The notes: generated by a model not told the origin, from the sequence alone. Shown: positions 1 to 5,741, numbered from the stretch's first letter. The stretch: 9,755 nucleotides of DNA from an uncultured Candidatus Saccharibacteria bacterium (GCA_948614045.1 CAPFSK010000015.1:1-9755), one strand, 5' to 3'. Numbers and translations: made by a program.

Positions 1-33
1 GGAGATTTTTTTAACACTTGCACGTACTTTCAC
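1..33 (-). CDS. rpmJ: Ribosomal protein bL36, N-terminal fragment (cut by window edge)
   Basis: The 33 bases read on the minus strand give a GTG start followed by KVRASVKKIS, the well-known N-terminus of bL36, a small protein of the large subunit. Only 11 codons lie inside the window. An AAGGA Shine-Dalgarno element at 44-48 lies 10 nt upstream of the GTG, which supports the start. rpmJ directly after infA is the classical order. Residue 11, usually the first zinc-binding cysteine in the zinc type of bL36, is serine here, so this may be the cysteine-free form; the rest of the protein would have to be read to confirm this. Confidence 0.9.
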   Translation of the reverse strand, partial: MKVRASVKKIS

Positions 34-137
34 AGTGTCAAAATCCTTTCCGTTACCTGTTGTAAAACTTATAATTAACTAGCTGTGGTTTGCGCGTACC
101 ACAACTATCAACTAAAAATCTTGCAACATTTAATATT
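34..137. other. infA-rpmJ intergenic spacer with a small inverted repeat
   Basis: This 104-nt spacer is the longest gap between two co-directional genes in the window apart from the one before secY. It is AT-rich and holds an inverted repeat, TGTGGT at 84-89 and ACCACA at 98-103, around an 8-nt loop. Two more pairs can form outside a single mismatch. No T-run follows on the minus strand, so it does not look like an intrinsic terminator. I see no convincing -35/-10 pair for rpmJ. The hairpin would lie in the leader of the bL36 cistron and could be a regulatory or processing element, but this is speculative. Confidence 0.4.
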
Positions 138-398
138 CTATTGCAATCGAAAGCTGATGCGACCCTTCGACAAATCGTATGGGGTCAGTTCAACCTCTAC
201 CCGGTCTCCCGGCACTAGGCGGATGAAATTTTTGCGCATGCGTCCGCTCATGTGTGCGATGATTCTATGGCCGTTCTCAAGCTCCACTCGGAATTGAGTG
301 TTAGGCAAAGACTCAACGACCTTGCCTGTGAGCTTGATTACTTCCTTCTGGTTCGCACCAGAAGATTTAGCCTTGGTAGCTTTAGTTTGACTAGCCAT
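138..398 (-). CDS. infA: Translation initiation factor IF-1
   Basis: IF-1 is a small OB-fold protein that binds the A site of the 30S subunit during initiation. The 86-residue product carries the family core from about residue 19: KLTGKVVESLPNTQFRVEL, then NGHRIIAHMSGRMRKNFIR and PGDRVEVELTPYDLSKGRI. The usual length is about 72, so this protein has an extra N-terminal stretch of about 13 residues rich in Lys, Ser, Thr and Ala. No other ATG or GTG lies between the first Met and the core that would restore the normal length. Unlike its neighbours it has no clear Shine-Dalgarno element, and a good promoter sits directly upstream (412-440), so its mRNA is probably almost leaderless. It lies between the sortase and rpmJ; map and adk, common neighbours elsewhere, are missing. 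Confidence 0.96.
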   Translation of the reverse strand: MASQTKATKAKSSGANQKEVIKLTGKVVESLPNTQFRVELENGHRIIAHMSGRMRKNFIRLVPGDRVEVELTPYDLSKGRISFRLQ

Positions 399-411
399 AA
401 ATTACTTTTTC

Positions 412-440
412 ATTGTATCACAGAAAATCGCCTATGTAAA
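412..440 (-). promoter_or_regulatory. Promoter for infA (TTTACA-17-TACAAT)
   Basis: On the minus strand TTTACA (435-440) is followed by a 17-nt spacer and TACAAT (412-417). Each hexamer matches the sigma-70/sigma-A consensus at five of six positions. The predicted transcription start, near position 405, is only about 6-8 nt before the infA ATG at 398. The absence of a Shine-Dalgarno sequence in front of infA fits a very short leader. The promoter falls in the 62-nt gap between the sortase stop and infA. Confidence 0.65.
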
Positions 441-460
441 CCCCCGAGTTTTTTGTTTTT

Positions 461-1213
461 CTATTGCAATACGGCGCGGGCGAAGAATCTATGCGAGTAT
501 GTACGACTACTAGTCCAATATACCCCAGTACAGGTAATGAGTGTTAATGACCCCCTGCCATCTTCGGGACTTTCGAAGGCCGTGACCATGTAATCGTTCG
601 CCTCTTCTCCTAAGGCTTTGGTGGCAGTATCAGAAACTAAATAAGTGAACTCGCGTCCGTCTCCCATTTCGATTCTGATCTCATCGCCGGATTTAATTTG
701 CGGTAAGTTGCCAAAAGCTCCAATGCCAGGAGCACCACCATGAGCGTCCATAACGACGACTCCGTTGCTGCCAGGTAGCGCACCCTCGTTATACCAGCCA
801 ATATCATATATATTATATGGTGTAGCGAGTTCGCCGTTAGTCTTGATGCCGATTTCGACGATTCGGGCTTGGTTTAGACCGATACTTGGTATGTTGAGAT
901 AGCGTGGTCGATCGGCGGCGACAGTATATTCGGAGATCTCGGTACTACTTGGCTCACTCTTATCAACTTCCTCGTCGCCTTCGACATCAGCGTTAAGTGA
1001 AGATGTGGCGCGCTCACTGCCTTCCATACGATCTAGGTAGGCGTGTTCCCAGATGGCGACACGCACAAAGAATGCTACGAGTAGCAATAGAAGAATAGAG
1101 CCGATAATATGACTAGGTTTGAAGTGAAGCTTGCGCCAAGTTGGTAGCTTCATTTGATTTGGAGCCGACTTAACTTTTGGTTGATTTGTGCTTGAAGTAA
1201 CGATTTTGCCCAC
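461..1213 (-). CDS. Membrane-anchored sortase (class E/F-like transpeptidase)
   Basis: Sortases are cysteine transpeptidases that attach secreted proteins to the cell wall or link pilins. The 250-residue product has a basic cytoplasmic N-terminus, one membrane segment at about 36-53, an acidic Ser/Glu-rich linker (about 62-100) and a C-terminal sortase domain from about 104. The domain shows the order typical of class E/F enzymes: LNIPSIGLN, GWYNEGALPG, then His158 in VVVMDAHGG, Cys228 in LTLITCTG and Arg242 in SHRFFARA. These are the expected catalytic His, Cys and Arg. The residue before the usual Gly/Ala-His is Asp, which is slightly unusual. The start is GTG, 12 nt after the secY stop, with AAGG (1222-1225) as the Shine-Dalgarno element, so it is probably co-transcribed with secY. 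It stands where adk and map usually lie. Sortase assignment is firm; class and substrate are uncertain. Confidence 0.9.
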   Translation of the reverse strand: MGKIVTSSTNQPKVKSAPNQMKLPTWRKLHFKPSHIIGSILLLLLVAFFVRVAIWEHAYLDRMEGSERATSSLNADVEGDEEVDKSEPSSTEISEYTVAADRPRYLNIPSIGLNQARIVEIGIKTNGELATPYNIYDIGWYNEGALPGSNGVVVMDAHGGAPGIGAFGNLPQIKSGDEIRIEMGDGREFTYLVSDTATKALGEEANDYMVTAFESPEDGRGSLTLITCTGVYWTSSRTYSHRFFARAVLQ

Positions 1214-1225
1214 TTTTTGTACCTT

Positions 1226-2644
1226 TTATCTGTAATCGTCGTAAGTTACCATGAGTGCACGAGACTGGAGTTGGCGGATGTTTTCAAGGGCAACGGTAAC
1301 AACAATGAGAAGTCCGGTACCAGAGAGTGATAGCCCCATAGGTGCGCCCGCTACAATAATGAAGATGTAGTCTGTCAGAAACGGTAACATAGCGATTAGG
1401 CCTAGGGCTAGAGCGCCAAACAAGTTGAGGCGGTTGATAGTTTTGCCGAGGTATTCGGCGGTCTGAAGACCTGGGCGGACGCCTTCGATGAACGCACCCT
1501 GCTTCTGTAGGTTGTCGGCAATTTCTTTGGTATTGAAAATAATTCCAGTATAAAAATATGTAAACATTACGACTAGTAAGAAGTACACTGCTGGGTAGAA
1601 GAACCACTGTGCGGTAATGCCATTCGGATACATGGCTGAAAAATTGGAGGCCGATGGCGCGGTAAATAGTGTCATGAGGGTAGTTCCGAATGTACCTTCG
1701 GGGTTGACTGTCTGGATAAATTGTCCGAGTAGGGCCGGCAGTGACAAGAAAGCGGTCGCAAAGATTACCGGAACAACACCGGCAGCGATAAGTTTGAGTG
1801 GCAAGATAGACTTAATACCGCCATAGGCGCTGTTGCCATGAACACGCTTGGCATAGTTGATAGTGATGACGCGTTGAGCTTCGTTAAGCTTAACTAAGAA
1901 GTAAATTACTACGAGGATGGCGATGGCGAAGATGAGGATGATCCAGAACATTGCTGGGTTGACTGGTAAATTAATCCAGCCGAATAGCGATAAAGTTCCG
2001 GCGGACGTATCGAACAGTGCGCTACCGAGGCTAGCGAGTGTAGTAGGAAGTTGCGAAATAATTGAAGTGAAGATAATTAGCGAGATACCATTACCGATTC
2101 CCTGCTCGGTCATGAGTTCGCCGAACCACATCAGGATAATGGAGCCAGCGACCATGGCGGTCACAGACAGCATCCAGTCCGCTGTGGTTGGAGTATATGC
2201 TAGGGCGGTATTCGAGGCGATCACTGATTGGTATAGGATGAAGATGTAGGCGATAGATTGCACGATTGCTAGCGGTACAGTTAAAACACGAGTCCATTGG
2301 CTAATCTTGCGACGGCCGGACTCGCCGTCCTGACTTAACTCTTCGAGGCTTGGAATAGCCTTCGTGATAAGCTGAACAACGATTTGTGCAGTAATATATG
2401 GAGAGATACCGACGAGCAGGATCGAAAATGCAGTCAATCCACCACCAGAAATAAGATTTAGAAAGCTGCCAAAGTCGGATTTTTGGATCAAATTTTGGAT
2501 GGCTTCTTGAAAAGTTGTTGGCTCACCAAGTGGTACGGGAATATGCGCTAGAAAACGGTAGACAACTAAGAGCCCCAAAATAATCGCGATGCGTTTTAGC
2601 ATATCTTTGTTTTTGAGCGATTTGAAAATAGTTTTGAAATTCAT
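1226..2644 (-). CDS. secY: Preprotein translocase subunit SecY
   Basis: SecY forms the protein-conducting channel of the SecYEG translocon in the cytoplasmic membrane. The 472-residue product shows ten hydrophobic segments. Family hallmarks are visible: the plug region and TM2 with FSILLVGISPYITAQIVVQL (73-92), GRRKISQWTR (110-119), the cytoplasmic C4 loop with QRVITINYAKR (257-267), the C5 loop with EGVRPG (387-392) and its conserved Arg390, and the C-terminal LENIRQLQSRALMVTYDDY. It is about 30-40 residues longer than typical SecY, apparently in the periplasmic-side loops. GGAG at 2656-2659 lies 11 nt before the ATG. Here secY follows a terminator and has its own promoter, so it is separated transcriptionally from rplO, and the sortase follows it closely. 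Confidence 0.98.
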   Translation of the reverse strand: MNFKTIFKSLKNKDMLKRIAIILGLLVVYRFLAHIPVPLGEPTTFQEAIQNLIQKSDFGSFLNLISGGGLTAFSILLVGISPYITAQIVVQLITKAIPSLEELSQDGESGRRKISQWTRVLTVPLAIVQSIAYIFILYQSVIASNTALAYTPTTADWMLSVTAMVAGSIILMWFGELMTEQGIGNGISLIIFTSIISQLPTTLASLGSALFDTSAGTLSLFGWINLPVNPAMFWIILIFAIAILVVIYFLVKLNEAQRVITINYAKRVHGNSAYGGIKSILPLKLIAAGVVPVIFATAFLSLPALLGQFIQTVNPEGTFGTTLMTLFTAPSASNFSAMYPNGITAQWFFYPAVYFLLVVMFTYFYTGIIFNTKEIADNLQKQGAFIEGVRPGLQTAEYLGKTINRLNLFGALALGLIAMLPFLTDYIFIIVAGAPMGLSLSGTGLLIVVTVALENIRQLQSRALMVTYDDYR

Positions 2645-2693
2645 GTTCCCTATTACTCCATCAATTAGAGGATTCTCTGACTATACTTTTTAC
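2645..2693 (-). promoter_or_regulatory. 5' leader of secY
   Basis: About 45 nt lie between the -10 element and the secY ATG. The transcript would start near 2687. The leader carries GGAG at 2656-2659 and a weak AGAG/CTCT hairpin with a 4-nt loop. No riboswitch-like structure is apparent. Confidence 0.4.
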
Positions 2694-2702
2694 ATTATAG
2701 CA
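2694..2702 (-). promoter_or_regulatory. Extended -10 promoter for secY (TGCTATAAT)
   Basis: Read on the minus strand this is TGC followed by a perfect TATAAT, the extended -10 form. No good -35 is found at 17 nt, since the corresponding bases belong to the terminator stem of rplO; extended -10 promoters often do without one. It lies only 9 nt downstream of that terminator, which suggests that secY and the sortase form a new transcription unit rather than read-through from rplO. Confidence 0.65.
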
Positions 2703-2710
2703 TATATACC

Positions 2711-2739
2711 AAAAAGTGGCTCTATTTTGAGCCACTTTT
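2711..2739 (-). terminator. Intrinsic terminator after rplO
   Basis: A perfect 11-bp inverted repeat (AAAAGTGGCTC at 2712-2722 and its complement at 2729-2739) encloses a 6-nt loop. On the minus strand it is followed by a run of five T, part of which pairs with the A-run on the other arm. It lies 17 nt beyond the rplO stop and just ahead of the secY promoter. The symmetrical A and T flanks could make it work in both directions. Confidence 0.8.
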
Positions 2740-2756
2740 GTAGAAGTAAGTAAGGA

Positions 2757-3233
2757 CTAGGCTTTGACTTCTTCTTTCTTGGTTGCGATACGCTTAGGTA
2801 CGGCAACTTTTTTGAAGCTACCACCCATGCCCTTAATCGCTTCAATTGCAGTTTTGCTAGCAAATTGAGTCTCGAGGTCGATTTTTGTGGTAAGTTCGCC
2901 GCGAGTGATGATTTTGACCTTAGTATATGGGTTTTCAATCAGGCCGTGATCGGCGAGAGTGAAATTGTCGACTTTGCCACTGAGGTCATTCAAGCGATCG
3001 GTATAAACAACGGTAGCCTTATCGTGGATACTCTTGAAGCCCTTGAGCTTTGGAATAGCCTGCATGATGGCGCGTTGACCACCCATGAATCCAGCCGGCA
3101 TTTTGCTATGGCCGGTACGGGATTTCTGCCCTTTAGTACCACGACCAGCGGTCTTACCTCTACCGGCGGAAATACCACGACCGGCGCGAGTTGGGCGAGT
3201 ATTTTTATTAACTTGTAATTCGTTGTACTTCAT
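2757..3233 (-). CDS. rplO: Ribosomal protein uL15
   Basis: uL15 is a large-subunit protein that binds 23S rRNA late in assembly. The 158-residue product has the Gly/Arg-rich N-terminal arm (about 18-47, AGRGISAGRGKTAGRG then KGQKSRTG) that threads into rRNA, followed by FMGGQ at about 49 and the globular C-terminal domain. Length is close to the usual 145-150. Its ATG overlaps the rpsE stop by one base (TAATG), with AAGGAG upstream. In most bacteria rpmD (uL30) sits between rpsE and rplO; here the overlap leaves no room for it. The gene ends with TAG and is followed by a terminator hairpin. Confidence 0.97.
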   Translation of the reverse strand: MKYNELQVNKNTRPTRAGRGISAGRGKTAGRGTKGQKSRTGHSKMPAGFMGGQRAIMQAIPKLKGFKSIHDKATVVYTDRLNDLSGKVDNFTLADHGLIENPYTKVKIITRGELTTKIDLETQFASKTAIEAIKGMGGSFKKVAVPKRIATKKEEVKA

Positions 3234-3889
3234 TATTTAGTCTCCTTTTCTGCAGTCGACTTTTTCGTACTTTTCTTCCCTTCGTTCCCAACCCATTCAT
3301 CGCGAGGAACTTGCTGACGAAGGCCTTCAATCACGGCATAGGCGATGTTGACCTTGTTCGTGCTACCGAGGCTCTTGGAAATCAAGTTTTTGATGCCAGT
3401 GAGGCCGATAATACTACGAACGACGCCGCCAGCAATGATCCCAGTACCAGGAGCGGCTGGCTTGAGTAAGACGTCGGCGCCAGTAGCGCGAGTTTCGACT
3501 TCGTGACAAATCGTCTCGCCATCCATATTGAACTCAATCATGTTCTTTTTAGCTTTGGTCGTTGCTTTTTGGACGGCGCTAGTAACGTCACCGCCTTTGG
3601 CGATACCAATACCGATTTTGTTCTTATGATTGCCGATCGCAACAAGAGCCTTGAAGCGCATGCGGCGACCACCTTTGACGGTACGAGAGACGCGATCAAT
3701 GTTGATAGTTACGGTGTCAAATTCTTTTGGCGTGTTGTCGACGTTGCGATTCCGGTCGCGACGACCGCCACGGCGCCCCATTGGTTTGCCGCCGATGTCT
3801 TTGCGAGACTTGGTTGCGGCGACTTCGTCGTTCATCTTGAGGGTGCCGGATTTGTTAATGACTTTGGCATTTTTATCAGTGTCAGCCAT
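3233..3889 (-). CDS. rpsE: Ribosomal protein uS5
   Basis: uS5 is a small-subunit protein near the mRNA entry channel and important for decoding accuracy. The S5 double-stranded-RNA-binding-like fold begins at about residue 56 with KEFDTVTINIDRVSRTVKGGRRMRF, continues with IGIGIAKGGDVTSAVQKA (92-109), and the C-terminal domain carries the PAAPGTGIIAGG motif and the conserved GSTNKVNIA stretch. At 218 residues it is about 50 longer than the usual 166, because of a charged N-terminal arm (with an Arg-rich GRRGGRRDRNRN patch at about 38-49) and a Lys-rich tail. GGAG at 3897-3900, 7 nt before the ATG, supports the long start over internal Met19 or Met37. One nt separates it from rplR. Confidence 0.97.
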   Translation of the reverse strand: MADTDKNAKVINKSGTLKMNDEVAATKSRKDIGGKPMGRRGGRRDRNRNVDNTPKEFDTVTINIDRVSRTVKGGRRMRFKALVAIGNHKNKIGIGIAKGGDVTSAVQKATTKAKKNMIEFNMDGETICHEVETRATGADVLLKPAAPGTGIIAGGVVRSIIGLTGIKNLISKSLGSTNKVNIAYAVIEGLRQQVPRDEWVGNEGKKSTKKSTAEKETK

Positions 3890-3890
3890 T

Positions 3891-4220
3891 TTAGAACTCC
3901 AATCCTTCCTTGCGAGCCGCGTCAGCTAATGCAGACATGCGACCAGCATATAATTTTGCTCCACGATCAAAGACGACGGTCTTGATATTGGCTTTCTTGG
4001 CCTTAGCGGCGATTTCTTTGCCGATGGCGGCAGCTTTTTCGGCTTTGCTACCGGTAAGCTTGCTGCCGACGGTCGTTGCGTAGGCTAAAGTTTTGCTATT
4101 GTCGTCATCAATGAGTTGTGCGGTAATATGCATATTGCTAATATGGACGCTGAGGCGTGGACGCTCGGCAGTGCCATGAATTTTAGCACGAGTGCGCTTT
4201 GCGCGAAATGCGGTGTTCAT
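3891..4220 (-). CDS. rplR: Ribosomal protein uL18
   Basis: uL18 binds 5S rRNA and joins it to the 50S subunit with uL5. The 109-residue product has ERPRLSVHISNMHITAQLIDD, the KAAAIGKEIAAKAKKANIKTVVFDRG segment and the hallmark C-terminus YAGRMSALADAARKEGLEF. The N-terminal arm is somewhat shorter than the family's usual 117-120. The ATG overlaps the rplF stop by one base, and AGGAAAG supplies a Shine-Dalgarno element. Confidence 0.96.
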   Translation of the reverse strand: MNTAFRAKRTRAKIHGTAERPRLSVHISNMHITAQLIDDDNSKTLAYATTVGSKLTGSKAEKAAAIGKEIAAKAKKANIKTVVFDRGAKLYAGRMSALADAARKEGLEF

Positions 4221-4756
4221 TATTTCTTTCCTGCCTTTCCTGCCTTACGAAGAATAACTTCGTCAACATATTTAATACCTTTGCCTTTGTAAGGTTCAGG
4301 TTTCTTGAGAGCGCGGATCTCAGCTGCGACTTGACCGACTTGTTGTTTGTCGATGCCGCTAACTGTGATTGTCATTTTGTCGGTTTTGAGTTCGATGCCT
4401 TCAGGAGCAGCGTACTTGACCGGATGAGAAAAGCCGAGGGCCATCTCAATTTCTTTTGGCCCACCACTAAGGCGGAAACCGACACCATTAATCTCGAGTT
4501 TTTTCTCGAAGCCTTTGGTGACGCCGGTAACGGCGTTGTTTAGCAAAGCGCGTTGTAGACCGTGCCACGCACGCGACTTCGGTTCGTCATTGTCACGAGT
4601 GACGGTAGCGACGTTGTCTTCTACGGTCACTTTGACGTTTTCCTGGAGCGGAACTGTGAGTTGACCCTTGGGGCCTGCGACAACGATGTCTTTGTCGCCG
4701 ACCGTGATTGTCACTCCCGCCGGAATGTCGATGGGTTGTTTTCCGATACGACTCAT
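4220..4756 (-). CDS. rplF: Ribosomal protein uL6
   Basis: uL6 sits near the factor-binding site of the 50S subunit. The 178-residue product is of normal length and has the N-terminal MSRIGKQPIDIPAGVTI, two repeated L6 domains, and the C-terminal signature EPYKGKGIKYVDEVILRKAGKAGKK. It is the first gene of the downstream half of the spc operon, which here begins with its own promoter. AAAGGG lies 4 nt before the ATG, a rather short spacing. Upstream, where rpsH would normally be adjacent, there is a gene on the opposite strand. Confidence 0.98.
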   Translation of the reverse strand: MSRIGKQPIDIPAGVTITVGDKDIVVAGPKGQLTVPLQENVKVTVEDNVATVTRDNDEPKSRAWHGLQRALLNNAVTGVTKGFEKKLEINGVGFRLSGGPKEIEMALGFSHPVKYAAPEGIELKTDKMTITVSGIDKQQVGQVAAEIRALKKPEPYKGKGIKYVDEVILRKAGKAGKK

Positions 4757-4787
4757 GTTTCCCTTTCGTTAGATATTATTCTGTATC

Positions 4788-4816
4788 ATTATATCATGTA
4801 CCTCTGATAATAGCAA
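4788..4816 (-). promoter_or_regulatory. Promoter for rplF-rplR-rpsE-rplO
   Basis: On the minus strand TTGCTA (4811-4816) is followed by a 17-nt spacer and a perfect TATAAT (4788-4793), preceded by TGA to give an extended -10. The predicted start near 4781 gives a leader of about 25 nt before the rplF ATG. The promoter makes sense of how the downstream ribosomal genes are expressed despite the reversed gene and terminators upstream. Confidence 0.8.
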
Positions 4817-4839
4817 TACTGGATATCGGAGTATTTCTA

Positions 4840-4868
4840 TTGACTTTTTATGCAAAGTGTGCTATAAT
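4840..4868 (+). promoter_or_regulatory. Promoter for the L,D-transpeptidase (TTGACT-17-TATAAT)
   Basis: TTGACT at 4840-4845, a 17-nt spacer and TATAAT at 4863-4868 preceded by TGC (extended -10) make this the best sigma-A consensus promoter in the window. Transcription should start near 4875, giving a leader of about 45 nt with a strong AAGGAGG (4905-4911). Its -35 lies 23 bp from the -35 of the divergent rplF promoter. Confidence 0.85.
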
Positions 4869-4920
4869 GAAAAGAGTGGGTGTTTTTGATGCTCAAGTTT
4901 GCGGAAGGAGGGGGTTCCTA

Positions 4921-5652
4921 ATGAGAGGACGAATTAATAAGAGACGTAGAGGTAAATTGCGGACGGCGCGCATGCAGCGTAAGGTAAGGGCGATAGTTGC
5001 TGCTGGCAGTATTGCATTAAGTCTAATTGTCGTCACGGGTGACATGTTGCTATCGCGAGTGTTGCTGGACGTTGAAGCGGAAGCATTTGATGACGCAGAA
5101 ATAGTGGCTTCGACGACAGATGTTACGGTGCGACGGGAGACTCAGCCCATGTTGGCGGGAGAATGTGCAGCAGAGCAGCAGACTATTGTTATGGAGGCAG
5201 AGCTTGAGCCTGAGATCTCGGCGTTGGCCGAGATAATGAATTCTGAGTATTATGAGGAGTTGGAGAATGCGTCAGAGAAGTTGGTAGTAGTTGACATTTC
5301 GGAGCAACGACTTTGGGCTTTCGAGAATGAGAAGATCGTCATGGAAAGCTCGGTGGTGACCGGGATGAAAGACTGCTATGATACGCAACTTGGCATATAT
5401 TCTGTGATTCTGAAGAAACAGAACTATACGATGCGTGGGTCGTATGGCGAGGTTCAGGTTGACTACTGGATGCGGTTCAACGACGCCTATGCTCAGGGTC
5501 TACATGATGCGAGTTGGCGGGGTAGCGACACATTTGGTGGTGAAACTTACATTACGAACGGGTCACATGGCTGCGTGAACCTACCCTCGGAATTTACGGC
5601 GGAGTTATATGATTTCGTCGTGGTCGGTACGCCGGTCGTTGTCCAAGAATAG
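4921..5652 (+). CDS. Membrane-anchored L,D-transpeptidase (YkuD family)
   Basis: YkuD-family enzymes form 3-3 peptidoglycan cross-links or attach proteins to peptidoglycan with a catalytic Cys outside the membrane. The 243-residue product has a strongly basic cytoplasmic N-terminus (1-22), one membrane segment (about 23-40), an acidic linker (about 50-118), and a YkuD domain from about 120 (LVVVDISEQRLWAFENEKIV), with His195 and the catalytic motif SHGCVNLP (His216, Cys218). The usual Arg two residues after the Cys is Asn220, a variant also known in the family. The reading frame is open far upstream, but ATG 4921 has AAGGAGG with 9-nt spacing, and the in-frame ATG at 4867 overlaps the -10 element, so it is excluded. 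It is the only plus-strand gene, lies between rpsH and rplF, and has its own promoter and terminator. The exact substrate is unknown. Confidence 0.93.
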   Translation: MRGRINKRRRGKLRTARMQRKVRAIVAAGSIALSLIVVTGDMLLSRVLLDVEAEAFDDAEIVASTTDVTVRRETQPMLAGECAAEQQTIVMEAELEPEISALAEIMNSEYYEELENASEKLVVVDISEQRLWAFENEKIVMESSVVTGMKDCYDTQLGIYSVILKKQNYTMRGSYGEVQVDYWMRFNDAYAQGLHDASWRGSDTFGGETYITNGSHGCVNLPSEFTAELYDFVVVGTPVVVQE

Positions 5653-5676
5653 AATAGTTCTTTAGTTGGATAAAAT

Positions 5677-5706
5677 ACCGCTGCTTGAAAAAGTGGCGGT
5701 TTTTAT
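5677..5706 (+). terminator. Intrinsic terminator of the L,D-transpeptidase gene
   Basis: A 10-bp stem (5677-5686 with 5691-5700, including two G-T wobble pairs) closes a GAAA tetraloop and is followed by TTTTTATT on the plus strand. It lies 24 nt after the stop codon. Four A residues on the 5' side could let it act weakly on the other strand as well. Confidence 0.8.
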
Positions 5707-5741
5707 TATGTGGCTTATAGTTGAGATGATTAATGTTTCTC

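Noticed and set aside
84..103. Hairpin as an intrinsic terminator of infA
   Set aside because: The stem is short and neither strand has a T-run directly after it.
4708..4920. Upstream in-frame extension of the L,D-transpeptidase (possible starts at 4708 or 4867)
   Set aside because: The promoter -10 (4863-4868) lies inside this stretch and overlaps the ATG at 4867, so it cannot be fully transcribed; it also runs antisense into rplF. The AAGGAGG before 4921 fixes the start.
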